DNA from: Bacteroidota bacterium
Lineage (GTDB): Bacteria > Bacteroidota > Bacteroidia > Chitinophagales > Chitinophagaceae
Assembly (NCBI GenBank): GCA_023429825.1
Contig: JAEZDC010000106.1
Span: 1 to 27,835, forward strand
Direction of reading: 5' to 3'
Length of the DNA stretch: 27,835 nt
The translations under genes were made by a program, and so were the position numbers. Shown here piece after piece: positions 1-10,000 of the stretch (positions are counted from its first letter, which is position 1; the number at the start of each line of letters is the position of its first letter). Below the pieces are notes generated by a model. The model did no database searches and was not told the origin of the DNA. It worked only from the letters and a program-made list of their open reading frames with translations.

Positions 1-1
1 T

Positions 2-112
2 CCCCGAACTATCGAAACCATTCGACAAAACATGAAGACTAAAGTAGGGGCTAAAACCATTGCAGGTCTGGTAATGTATGCAATGCGAAATAAGCTTTTT
101 GAAACAGACTAA
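2..112 (+). CDS. C-terminal end of a LuxR/NarL-type HTH regulator (partial)
   Basis: Only the last 36 codons are inside the window; the gene begins beyond the left edge. The visible reading frame contains PRTIETIRQN, then VGAKTIAGLVMYAM, and ends in TAA. This fits the second half of a LuxR/GerE DNA-binding domain: the recognition helix is normally S-x-R-T-V-E-x-H-R-x-N, followed by the G-A-x-N-x-A-x-L-V-x-Y-A dimerisation helix. The family are transcription activators, usually the output domain of two-component response regulators. Whether a receiver domain lies upstream cannot be seen. The call rests on a short piece, but the motif match is good. Confidence 0.62.
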   Translation, partial: PRTIETIRQNMKTKVGAKTIAGLVMYAMRNKLFETD

Positions 113-228
113 GCTTAGATAGAATACTTTCCCGCAAAAACCGGATTTTTTTTAGTTAGCTTGGAACAATAATTGAACTTCGTTAGCCGCTATACTACTA
201 CAAAAATCAAAAGATAAGCATTCAGTTT

Positions 229-1731
229 ATGGTTCGAATAACAGATTCAAAAACTCTGTATAAAAAATACGTTGCCAAATTACAGAAGGTAGCTGATGTC
301 AGATATGCTGCTGCAGTTCTGCAATGGGATCAAGAAACCTATTTGCCATCTAAAGGATCAGAATCAAGGGCAAGACAGTTAGCTACATTAACTGAAATTG
401 GCCATCAATTATTTGTTGAAAGAAGTTTTGGAAAGTTATTAAACGACCTGGGATTATCTGAAGGCTTATCAGAGAAGGAAAGAAAAAATGTTGAGCTAAC
501 ACTTGAGGAAGTTGAAAAGCAGAAAAAATTCTCATCGGCGTTTGTGCGTAAGATGTCGGAAGCAGTATCAAAAAGTTTTTATGCATGGATAGAAGCACGA
601 AAGCAAAATGATTTTTCAATTTTTGAACCTGCATTAGATGCTTTGCTTAAACTGAAAAGAGAAGAAGCAAAAATCCTGGGATATACTGATCACCCTTATG
701 ATGCATTGCTCAATGAATTTGAAAAAGGTTCTTCTGTGGCTATGCTTGATCCTGTATTTGAAAAAGTGCTTACGCCATTGGGAGAACTCCTGAATGAGAT
801 GACAGGTAAGTTACAGTTTGGAAGGGATTTTCTTCATCAGCATTTTCCTAAAGATCAGCAATGGGAGTGGAGCATGTTTTTGATAAAAGAACTTGGGTTC
901 GATCTTGAAGCCGGCAGACAAGATATTTCCGAACATCCTTTTACTACCAACTTTTCTTCACGAGATGTAAGACTTACCACACGTATTGACGAAAATGATT
1001 TTGCTAACATGACGTGGAGTTGTATACACGAGGCTGGTCACGGGTTATATGAACAAGGATTACCGAATGAAGATTATGGATTACCTAGCGGTGAATTTGC
1101 ATCATTGAGTATTCATGAATCTCAATCAAGACTTTGGGAGAATTGTGTTGGAAGAAGTATCCCCTTCTGGAGTCATTATTTGCCGGCACTGAAACGGTTC
1201 TTTCCAAAACAACTCGAAAAGATAAGTGTAGAACAGTTTGTAGGCGCAGTAAACAAAGTAGAGCCGTCTTTGATAAGAACAGAAGCGGATGAACTAACGT
1301 ATCATTTTCATATTTATATCAGGTATTCTTTGGAGAAGCGATTAATGGAAGGCTCGCTTTCAACCAAAGAAATACCGTTTGCATGGAATGAATTATATAG
1401 TAAATACTTGAATGTGCAGGTGCCTGATGCTAAAAAAGGCTGTTTGCAGGATGTGCATTGGTGTCATGGCAGTTTCGGATATTTTCCAACGTATAGTCTT
1501 GGGAGCTTTTATGCAGCTCAATTTTGGATGCAGGCAAAAAAAGAAATCATAGATTTGGAAGATAAGATCAGTGAAGGAGATACAGGCGTCTTACTTTCCT
1601 GGTTGCGGGAGAAAATACACCGTCATGGTAAAATGTATACCAGTGAGGAATTGTGCAAATTGGTAACGGGTGCATCTTTGGATAGCAATATGTTCATCAA
1701 ATACTTACGAAATAAACTGCTAAACCAGTAA
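229..1731 (+). CDS. Carboxypeptidase M32 (Taq carboxypeptidase family)
   Basis: A cytosolic metallocarboxypeptidase that removes C-terminal residues from peptides with broad specificity; the family is zinc or cobalt dependent. At 500 residues it has the usual family length. The active-site helix HEAGH is at residues 267-271, giving two metal ligands and the catalytic Glu268. A second conserved block, IHESQS, supplies the probable third ligand Glu297. The N-terminal VLQWDQETYLP, the block HPFTTNFSSRDVRLTTR and the late IRTEADELTYHFHIYIR are also typical of M32. No signal peptide is visible, so the protein is probably cytoplasmic. The ATG at 229 gives a normal N-terminus, with no Shine-Dalgarno sequence, as usual in Bacteroidota. 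The next gene starts 5 nt after the stop, so the two may be co-transcribed. Identification is secure; physiological substrates are unknown. Confidence 0.95.
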   Translation: MVRITDSKTLYKKYVAKLQKVADVRYAAAVLQWDQETYLPSKGSESRARQLATLTEIGHQLFVERSFGKLLNDLGLSEGLSEKERKNVELTLEEVEKQKKFSSAFVRKMSEAVSKSFYAWIEARKQNDFSIFEPALDALLKLKREEAKILGYTDHPYDALLNEFEKGSSVAMLDPVFEKVLTPLGELLNEMTGKLQFGRDFLHQHFPKDQQWEWSMFLIKELGFDLEAGRQDISEHPFTTNFSSRDVRLTTRIDENDFANMTWSCIHEAGHGLYEQGLPNEDYGLPSGEFASLSIHESQSRLWENCVGRSIPFWSHYLPALKRFFPKQLEKISVEQFVGAVNKVEPSLIRTEADELTYHFHIYIRYSLEKRLMEGSLSTKEIPFAWNELYSKYLNVQVPDAKKGCLQDVHWCHGSFGYFPTYSLGSFYAAQFWMQAKKEIIDLEDKISEGDTGVLLSWLREKIHRHGKMYTSEELCKLVTGASLDSNMFIKYLRNKLLNQ

Positions 1732-1736
1732 TAACT

Positions 1737-2159
1737 ATGCGAATCAAACTTTTGCTTATAATAACTCTTGCTTTTTTTAGTGTAGCGATCAATTACGGAT
1801 GCAAAAAGACACTTCAGGAAAAATATGAAGATATTCTGGTTAAAATGATGACCAATGGATCATGGAAGATCACATCCTTTAAGGAAGGAGGTACTGATAT
1901 TACTTCTGCATTTAATGGCTGGGCCTACACTTTTTTAGATAATGGAACGATGGCAGCTGTTAATGGGGTAAATAGTCAATCAGGTACATGGTCATCTGAT
2001 ATCCAGGCAAAAAAGTTCACAGCTCAATTTAGCAATCCTGTAGATCCTATTCAGAAGCTCAATGGCACCTGGTACATCACTTCAGCAACTCAAACAATAG
2101 GTAAGTTTACTCAAACAAAAAATGGGACAACATACGAAATGGAGTTAGTGAAGAATTGA
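1737..2159 (+). CDS. Small putative lipoprotein, lipocalin-like (unrecognised)
   Basis: A 140-residue protein I cannot assign by name. It begins MRIK, followed by a hydrophobic stretch (residues 5-18) and Cys22 followed by Lys-Lys. The residues before the cysteine (INYGC) make a weak lipobox, lacking the usual Leu at -3, so lipidation is likely but not certain. The rest has alternating hydrophobic/polar stretches with repeated G-T-W or G-S-W segments (GSWKITSF, SGTWSSD, NGTWYITS) that suggest a small beta-barrel of the lipocalin-like type frequent among Bacteroidota lipoproteins. It sits 5 nt after the M32 peptidase and is probably co-transcribed, but the two proteins would be in different compartments and no functional link is obvious. 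Function unknown. Confidence 0.75.
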   Translation: MRIKLLLIITLAFFSVAINYGCKKTLQEKYEDILVKMMTNGSWKITSFKEGGTDITSAFNGWAYTFLDNGTMAAVNGVNSQSGTWSSDIQAKKFTAQFSNPVDPIQKLNGTWYITSATQTIGKFTQTKNGTTYEMELVKN

Positions 2160-2244
2160 ATAGGGATTAATTCTATTATATGTGTTTAAATTTTTTTTAG
2201 CGTAGATGTAAGCTGATTTTCAGGCATCAGATGCGGGAAAATTG

Positions 2245-2252
2245 TAATCTTG
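2245..2252 (+). promoter_or_regulatory. Possible -7 element before the first PKD giant
   Basis: TAATCTTG resembles the Bacteroidota -7 consensus TAnnTTTG with one mismatch. It lies 19 nt before the TTG start at 2272, so a transcript from it would have a very short leader. No clear TTTG is found at the expected -33 distance; the nearest candidate is a run of T at about 2217. Weak evidence. Confidence 0.3.
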
Positions 2253-2271
2253 TACTGTACAATTCCCACAG

Positions 2272-5200
2272 TTGTCTAGAAATACCTCCATACCTATCTT
2301 CTTTATTATGCTGATCTGTTCGTTAAAAGCTAACGCACAGTTGTCAGCTAATTTCACAGCTAATATTACATCCGGCTGTTCTCCGTTAGTCGTTCAATTC
2401 CAAGATCAATCTACCGGTAACCCAACTTCATGGAAGTGGGATCTAGGGAATGGAGCCCAATCAATACAACAAAATCCAACGGCTACATATTTTACCGCTG
2501 GATCATACGCTGTAAAACTGGTAATACGAAATGCAGCAAACAATGCGGATTCTATAACTAAATCGGCTTTTATTATTGTGAGAGATATTCCTACTGTAAA
2601 TTTTTCACTTTCTGATTCTGTAGGCTGTTATCCCAAAACCATTCAATTTACAGATAATAGCATACCAGGGTCAGGTACTATCAATGAATGGCAATGGGAT
2701 TTTGGTGATGGCAATTTATCTAACCAGCAAAATCCAGTTCATACATATACTGCACTGGGAAATTTTGGTATAACGCTGCGTGTGAAAAATACATTCGGAT
2801 GCCAGGCCACGTTGCATAGGCCAAATCTTGTTCAATTGCAAAGTGGAGTAGTTGCTAATTTTAATTTCACCAGCAGTATAAGTTGTCAACCACCTACTAC
2901 AGCCACCTTTACAAATCTTTCCGTCGGTTCTGGAATCCTGACTCATCAATGGAATTTTGGTGATGGAGGTACTTCAACTTTACCTAATCCAGTTCACGTT
3001 TATAATTCTTCGGGTAGTTATTCTGTCACACTTATAACTACGAGCTCTGCTGGTTGCTCAGATACTATCACCCGGCAAAATTCTATTATTGTTGGAGGAG
3101 GTAATGCGAACTTTGCTTTTTCTCCGGCTTGTGCAGGATCACCTGTAGCATTTACTAATACATCAACTCCCGCTTCAACAAGTGCTTTATGGAATTTTGG
3201 CGACGGTACTACTTCAACAGATATTGACCCAATAAAAACTTTTGCTGCGGGTACCTACCAGGTAAAACTCGTTAGTACTTTTGGGGCATGTTCAGACAGT
3301 GTAACAAGAACGATCATTGTAAATTCAAATCCAACCGCAAGCTTTTCTCAAACTGGTGCATTAAATACTTGCAGTGCACGTGCAACAGTTTTCTTTAGTA
3401 ATAATTCTATAGAGGCAAATACATATCTGTGGAGTTTTGGTGATGGAACAAATTCAACTCAGCAAAACCCAACGCATACTTATACCACTCCGGGTAGCCA
3501 TACGGTATCATTAATAGTTACAAGCGCTCAAGGGTGCAGAGATACATTGATCAAACCTAACCTGGTTACAATCTCACCTCCTCGTATTGATAGCTTAGCC
3601 AATCTTCCATACACTGGTTGTACGCCTTATAATTTGTCTACACAGGCTTTCGTTACTTCCATTGAACCTGTCGTAAGTTATTTGTGGACTTTCGGGGACG
3701 GAGGAACATCAACACTGCCAAATCCTACACACTTATATACTACAGCAGGAAGTTACGATATCAAGCTAGTGATCACTACGCAGAGCGGATGTAAAGATTC
3801 ACTCATTTATCCTGCTGCAATCAACCTGGGCAATCAACCTAATGCAAATTTTTCTGCATCTCCTTTGTCGGCCTGTGCTGACACAACTATTCATTTCACA
3901 GATAATAGCACCGGTACACCGAATATTTGGTTTTGGAGTTTTGGTGATGGAGGTACTTCCACGGATCAAAATCCTATTTATCAGTATGGCGATACAGGAG
4001 TATTTACAGTTACATTAATCGTAGGTCATAATTTTTGTTTCGATACGATTGTTAGAACAAATTATATCACCATATTTCCTCCTATTGCCAGGTTTAATAT
4101 TTCGCAAAATTGTGATTCTCCTTTCGTTCGTGGGTTTACTGATGCATCAGTAGGGGCAATGAACTATGCATGGAATTTTGGTGACGGACAAACAGCTAAT
4201 ATTTCAAACCCTGTACATACATATGCAGCAACTGGTAATTATATTATTTCGCTAACTGTAACCAATGGAACTTGTTCGTATACTACTGTAGATTCTGTTA
4301 GAATAATAGATGAGCATCCGACATTCATAATAAGTGATACTTTCTTCTGCAGAAATACTGATGTTACATTTACTGCAGACAATTTCAATGCATCAAATAT
4401 TGCTTCATTTACATGGTTGTTCGGAGATGGAAACTCCTTGCAGACAACATCACCACAGATCGTATATTCTTATACTGCCTCAGGAAATTATACAGCAGGG
4501 TTGATTTCTACGGATATACATGGCTGCTCGGACACTATTTACTATACCATACCAGTAAACGTTTATGGCCCAACAGCAGGATTCAGTAATCCTGAAGGAA
4601 CTTGTATCAATAGAACAATTCCGTTTACTGATACTTCAAGAAGCGATGGCATGCATAATATAACTGAGTGGACGTGGAATTATGGTGATAATCAAATGCA
4701 GACATATGCCGGAGGTCCTTTTCAACATCAATACAATAACGCAGGAACTTTCCCGGTAGCACTTACGGTAAAAGATAGTTATGGTTGTTATGATTCTGTA
4801 ACGCATCCGTTAGCTGTGATCATTACAGATCCTATTGCTGATTTTGTCGTATCCGATTCTGTAAGGTGTAGGAATAATAGCATACAGTTTACTAATAACT
4901 CCTCAGGTTTAGATCTTAGTTATGCCTGGAATTTTGGCAACGGGGATGCTTCAACAAATTTTTCTCCGTCGTACGCTTATTCTAATGTTGGTCAATATGC
5001 AGTCACCTTAAGTGTGATTGACAGGTTTGGTTGTACAGATACTATCATAAAACAAAATGTGATTAAGATTTCAGATGTAAAGGCAATGTTTTCATTGAGC
5101 GATACAATTGGATTATGCCCTCCATTGCTGGTTAACAATACTAATCAATCTTTAGATTATACAAGCGTTCAATGGGATTTTGGTGACGGAGGAACTTCAT

Positions 5201-7062
5201 CACTGAATTCACCATCCCATTTTTATACGCAGCCAGGAAATTATACCATTAAACTATATGCTAATGGTTATGGTAATTGTATAGATTCTGCCTCAAAGCA
5301 AATAATCGTAAGAGGTCCTTCAGGAACTTTTACATATGGCCCAAGGAATATCTGTAGCGGCACTAACGTTTCCTTTACGGCTACCACATTAAACAATGCG
5401 AGTTTTGTTTGGGATTTTAGTGACGGGACAGTGCAGGCAAGCACCGATTCAATAATTAATCATAATTATACCATTCCTGGTTTATATAGACCAAAGATGA
5501 TTTTAGTTGATTCAGCCGGTTGTCAAATACCTGTTACTGGTTTAGATACTATCAGGGTTGTGGGAGTAGAAGCGTTAATAGGATTAAACCAAAACTTGTT
5601 TTGTGATTCAGCCTCTATAATGTTTAGAGACTCTTCCATTATACAATACGACGTTATACAAAGTCATGTTTGGTCATTTGGAGATGGAACAACTTCCTCA
5701 TTGCAAAATCCTTTGCATCAATATAGCCAGCCGGGGCATTATACAGTTAGTCATATTGTAACTACTGCATTGGGGTGTGTTGATACTGCAGTATTAAATC
5801 CTTCCCTTAAAATAGTGAAGAGCCCGGAGATCAATATTCAACACCAAACGGCAGTATGCGAATCTAATCTTGTTCATTTCACAGGACAGCTTTTGCAACC
5901 AGATACTTCAGCGCTTTCCTGGAACTGGGATTTAGGAAATGGAAACGCATCTGATCAAAATCCTTCAGTCACCTACAATGCTGCAGGTACATATAATATC
6001 ACACTCACAGTAACGAATAGTAGTGGATGCTTTGATACTGATACATCATCAGTATTGGTACACCCTTTGCCTATTGTAACGGCGGGACCAGATTCTACTA
6101 TTTGCAGAGGACAAGCTTACAGTTTGCATTCGAGTGGAGCAGCAACTTATGCATGGACGAACCATCCATCATTGAGTTGTATCAACTGTAGCAATCCTAT
6201 TGCAACTCCTGATTCTACAATTCAATATGTAGTCACAGGTACAAATACGTTTGGTTGCCAGGCAAGAGATTCTTTGATAATTAGGGTGTTTCAGCCTTTT
6301 GATGTGAGTTTGAGTAATGCTGATACTTTGTGTGCGGGAGAGAGTACAAGATTGGTGGCTTTAGGAGCGAATAGTTATGTGTGGAGCCCGTCTGCGGGGT
6401 TGAGTGATCCGAATGTAAATAATCCTTTAGCTACTCCAACAACTACAACTACGTATACAGTTGTGGGGCGGGATAGCAGGAATTGTTTTACAGATACGGG
6501 TAGGGTAATGATTACTGTTTATCCTATTCCGAATTTTGGTATTGTGCCGGATGATATGACAGTGACTGCAGGTACAGCTTTACAGTTGAATACATCGAAT
6601 TCTGCCGATATAACTCGATGGAGATGGTTGCCATCTATCGGATTAAGTTGTAATGACTGTCCGCAGCCAACAGCTACTCCAAGAGAAACGATCACTTACA
6701 CAGCGCAGGCATCAAATGATGGAGGATGTACATCAACTGATAAATTAACGCTTACAGTTGTATGTAATGGTGGCAATGTATTCGTTCCTAATACATTTTC
6801 ACCTAACGGAGATGGAATGAATGATGCATTTTATGTAAGAGGCAAGGGATTAGGTAGAGTGAAACTGATGAAGATATTCAACCGCTGGGGCAATGTAGTG
6901 TTCCAGGCTGAAAACATAGACCCTAATGATGCAAGTGCAGGCTGGAACGGCACATATAAAGGTTCCAAACTTACCCCTGATGTATACGTATACATTGTAG
7001 AAGTTGTTTGCGACAACAATACAATCATCCCATTGAAAGGCAACGTAACACTTATTCAGTAG
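2272..7062 (+). CDS. Giant PKD-repeat surface protein with T9SS type B sorting domain (copy 1)
   Basis: A secreted 1596-residue protein. Residues 1-23 form a signal peptide ending ANAQ. About 15 PKD repeats fill residues ~24-1265, each with a W-x-F-G-D-G core (WDFGDG, WNFGDG, WSFGDG) and a later Y-x-V-x-L strand. Three Ig-like modules follow (~1266-1500), recognisable by D-S/T-x-I/L-C-x-G and Y-x-W-x-P. The last ~95 residues, from VFVPNTFSPNGDGMND to GNVTLIQ, are the gliding-motility-associated CHU_C domain, the type B sorting signal for T9SS export. PKD arrays act as extended, often adhesive, stalks. The start is TTG at 2272: an in-frame TAA at 2245 blocks longer forms, and the ATG at 2308 would leave a signal peptide of only ~11 residues. 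It is followed by a full-length paralogue and a PorP/SprF gene. Ligand unknown; adhesion or gliding is inference. Confidence 0.93.
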   Translation: MSRNTSIPIFFIMLICSLKANAQLSANFTANITSGCSPLVVQFQDQSTGNPTSWKWDLGNGAQSIQQNPTATYFTAGSYAVKLVIRNAANNADSITKSAFIIVRDIPTVNFSLSDSVGCYPKTIQFTDNSIPGSGTINEWQWDFGDGNLSNQQNPVHTYTALGNFGITLRVKNTFGCQATLHRPNLVQLQSGVVANFNFTSSISCQPPTTATFTNLSVGSGILTHQWNFGDGGTSTLPNPVHVYNSSGSYSVTLITTSSAGCSDTITRQNSIIVGGGNANFAFSPACAGSPVAFTNTSTPASTSALWNFGDGTTSTDIDPIKTFAAGTYQVKLVSTFGACSDSVTRTIIVNSNPTASFSQTGALNTCSARATVFFSNNSIEANTYLWSFGDGTNSTQQNPTHTYTTPGSHTVSLIVTSAQGCRDTLIKPNLVTISPPRIDSLANLPYTGCTPYNLSTQAFVTSIEPVVSYLWTFGDGGTSTLPNPTHLYTTAGSYDIKLVITTQSGCKDSLIYPAAINLGNQPNANFSASPLSACADTTIHFTDNSTGTPNIWFWSFGDGGTSTDQNPIYQYGDTGVFTVTLIVGHNFCFDTIVRTNYITIFPPIARFNISQNCDSPFVRGFTDASVGAMNYAWNFGDGQTANISNPVHTYAATGNYIISLTVTNGTCSYTTVDSVRIIDEHPTFIISDTFFCRNTDVTFTADNFNASNIASFTWLFGDGNSLQTTSPQIVYSYTASGNYTAGLISTDIHGCSDTIYYTIPVNVYGPTAGFSNPEGTCINRTIPFTDTSRSDGMHNITEWTWNYGDNQMQTYAGGPFQHQYNNAGTFPVALTVKDSYGCYDSVTHPLAVIITDPIADFVVSDSVRCRNNSIQFTNNSSGLDLSYAWNFGNGDASTNFSPSYAYSNVGQYAVTLSVIDRFGCTDTIIKQNVIKISDVKAMFSLSDTIGLCPPLLVNNTNQSLDYTSVQWDFGDGGTSSLNSPSHFYTQPGNYTIKLYANGYGNCIDSASKQIIVRGPSGTFTYGPRNICSGTNVSFTATTLNNASFVWDFSDGTVQASTDSIINHNYTIPGLYRPKMILVDSAGCQIPVTGLDTIRVVGVEALIGLNQNLFCDSASIMFRDSSIIQYDVIQSHVWSFGDGTTSSLQNPLHQYSQPGHYTVSHIVTTALGCVDTAVLNPSLKIVKSPEINIQHQTAVCESNLVHFTGQLLQPDTSALSWNWDLGNGNASDQNPSVTYNAAGTYNITLTVTNSSGCFDTDTSSVLVHPLPIVTAGPDSTICRGQAYSLHSSGAATYAWTNHPSLSCINCSNPIATPDSTIQYVVTGTNTFGCQARDSLIIRVFQPFDVSLSNADTLCAGESTRLVALGANSYVWSPSAGLSDPNVNNPLATPTTTTTYTVVGRDSRNCFTDTGRVMITVYPIPNFGIVPDDMTVTAGTALQLNTSNSADITRWRWLPSIGLSCNDCPQPTATPRETITYTAQASNDGGCTSTDKLTLTVVCNGGNVFVPNTFSPNGDGMNDAFYVRGKGLGRVKLMKIFNRWGNVVFQAENIDPNDASAGWNGTYKGSKLTPDVYVYIVEVVCDNNTIIPLKGNVTLIQ

Positions 7063-7096
7063 TATCATTTAGATAGGACATAAAACGGAGCTAATC

Positions 7097-10000
7097 GTGA
7101 AAAGAACCAATCAGGCTGGTAAGGGGAAAGGTATTTTTATTATCGTACTTTCTGCTTTGCTGATGATAATCCAAACATCTGCAAGTGCACAGGCACCAGT
7201 GGCAAATTTCACTGCCAATGTGGTTTCAGGATGTTCACCTTTAGTAGTACAATTTTCTGATCAATCAACCGGCAATCCTACTTCATGGTTATGGGATCTT
7301 GGAAATGGAGGAACATCCACAGTTCGAAATCCTACAGCTACGTATACTACACCGGGATCTTACACTATCAGACTTACTGTTACCAATTCAAGCGGATCAA
7401 ACAGCATTACAAAAACAAGCTTCATCGCAGTAAATGTTGCTCCAACTGCAGCATTCACCTCTTCCACTACTTCCGGTTGTGCGCCACATACAGTAAACTT
7501 TACCGATCAATCTTCGCCCGGTTCAGGCTCTGTTACACAATGGGAGTGGAATTTTGGTGACGGAAGTACAAGCACTCAGCAAAATCCTTCGCACACTTAT
7601 ACACAATCAGGTACATTCAGTGTGTTCTTAAAAATAACCAACAGTGGCGGATGTAGTAATACTGTTTTCAAACAACAATATGTAACCGTTGGTACGGGAG
7701 GCGCGGCTAATTTTACAGCAAATGTTCCCAATAGTTGTGCGTTGCCTGTAACTGTTAGCTTTGTAACTACTTCGCCTTCGGACGGTACGCAAACATATAA
7801 TTGGAATTTTGGTGACGGAGGAACAAGCACTCAACAAAATCCATCACATACATATACAAACGCAGGAACTTTTACGGTTACTTTATCAATAGGAAGCGGA
7901 GGAGGATGTAGTGGATCTTCTCAGCAAACCATAACATTGGCAAACAGGACTGTTTCGTTTGATGGACCTGCAACAGTATGCATGGGAACTGCTGCTAACT
8001 TCACAATGACATCAAATCCAGCACCCGTAACTCAGACATGGCAAATGGGTGACGGTATTTCTTATACTACTCCAAATATATCACACACATATGCAGCTCC
8101 GGGAACTTACCAGGTATCGCTAACAAATGAATTTGTAGGCGGTTGTATTCAGACTGCTACAAAAACAGTCACTGTTGTTACAGGACCTTCAGTTGATTTT
8201 ATGGCGAATGAAACCGCTTCATGCAAGACACCTTTAACTACAACATTTCAATCAACATTACCAGGCGCATCTTATCAGTGGTCCTTTGGTGATGGCAGTA
8301 CCTCAACTTCTGCAAGCCCTACACACACTTATCAAGCAAATGGACTATTCGATGTTACATTAACTGTGACGGGTAGCAATGGATGTGCAGCTACAATAAC
8401 AAAACCACAATTCATACAAATACAGGCGCCAACTGTTGCCGTCAGTAATGCTCCGGAAACTGGATGTTTGCCTTTCTCTTATTCACCGGCGCCAAGTGTA
8501 AATGCCGTGGATGGGGTAGCTGAATATTATTGGGATTTTGGAGATGGGGGCACCTCAACAAATGCAACACCTCTTCATCATTATACAGGTACAGGCTCTT
8601 ACACTTTGAAGTTACGAATAAGAACGAACAAGGGTTGTGTCGATTCAGTGATCTATCCAAATGGAATTACGGTTAATAATGGAATTCCTATCAATTTTTC
8701 TGCATCTCCAATCAATGCGTGTGTAAATCAACCGGTGACTTTTACTCCTGAAGTAAGCGGAGCAGAAAGCCTGACATGGTATTTCGGCGATGGAAACAGT
8801 ATGACTTCACCTACTGCGATTAATAATTATAAAGCACCAGGCAAATATAATGTTACGTTAGTTGTTACATACGGAAGTTGCCTTTCCCGACTCACAAAAG
8901 AGGAGTATATCAATGTATCCCCGCCACAGGCGAGTTTTGTCGCACAACGCGATTGTAATGATAAAAAAATGATCCGGTTTACCAATACTTCTGTCGGATC
9001 GGGTAATGTTACCTGGGATTTTGGAGATGGTGGTACATCTACAGCAGAAAATCCAGTTCATACTTATTCTTCGATCGGAGATTATCTCGTGAAGTTTAGT
9101 ATAAGTAATGGCATATGTACAGATACAATGTCAAAACTAATCCAGGTAAGAAATTCGGCAATAATTGATTTTACAGCAAGTAAAACAACCTTGTGCAGGT
9201 TGGAGGATTTTAACTTTAATGCAGATGTGATCAGCTCAGCAAACATTACCTCTTATACCTGGATAGTCCCTAACAGTAATGTTTATTCTACAACAGTAAA
9301 TACTGCTTCTTGGTACCTTTATTACGCCCAATCATATGACGTTACACTAGTTGTTACTGATGCCGCAGGATGTTCAGATACTTTATTTAAACCCAATTAT
9401 CTTACTGCATACGGACCAACTCCAGATTTTACAATAGAAGGTGCATCGGGTGGGTGCATTGGCACAAATATTATCTTTAAAGATTCTTCGGCTACAGATG
9501 GAATCCATTCTCTATCTCAGTGGAGCTGGGATTTTGGTGATAATGCTACCTCCACTCAACAACATCCATCCCATGCATATGTTACTGAAGGTAGATACAG
9601 CGTTACATTAACTGTTACTGACAACTATGGATGCGCTGCTTCGATATCTAAACCAAACTTTGTAAACATTACTAACGGTAAAGCCGGCTTCTTCACAAGC
9701 GATAGTCTCAACATGGGTTGTGTAGGTAATAGCTTCAACTTCATGGATACCTCTAAAGGAACAATTGTTTCATGGTTCTGGGATTTTGGTGATGGAAATA
9801 CAGCAACAGATATTCAGCATCCGGCACATATTTATGCTGATTCCGGGGTCTATACCGTCAAGTTGAGAATTAGAGAAAGTTCCGGCTGTATCGATTCTGT
9901 TGTAAAAACAAATTACGTTACCATAAAAAAGCCGAAGGCTGCGTTTGAACTGAGTGATACATTCTCCACCTGTCCTCCGCTGGTAGTTAATTTTTACGAC

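Noticed and set aside
113..228. A promoter for the M32 peptidase gene
   Set aside because: TATACTAC near 191 only loosely resembles TAnnTTTG and no -33 box is properly spaced; not strong enough to list.
7285..7560. A 91-codon plus-strand frame inside copy 2 of the PKD giant
   Set aside because: It is an out-of-frame reading of the repeat array, with Tyr/Cys-rich composition typical of a shifted frame.
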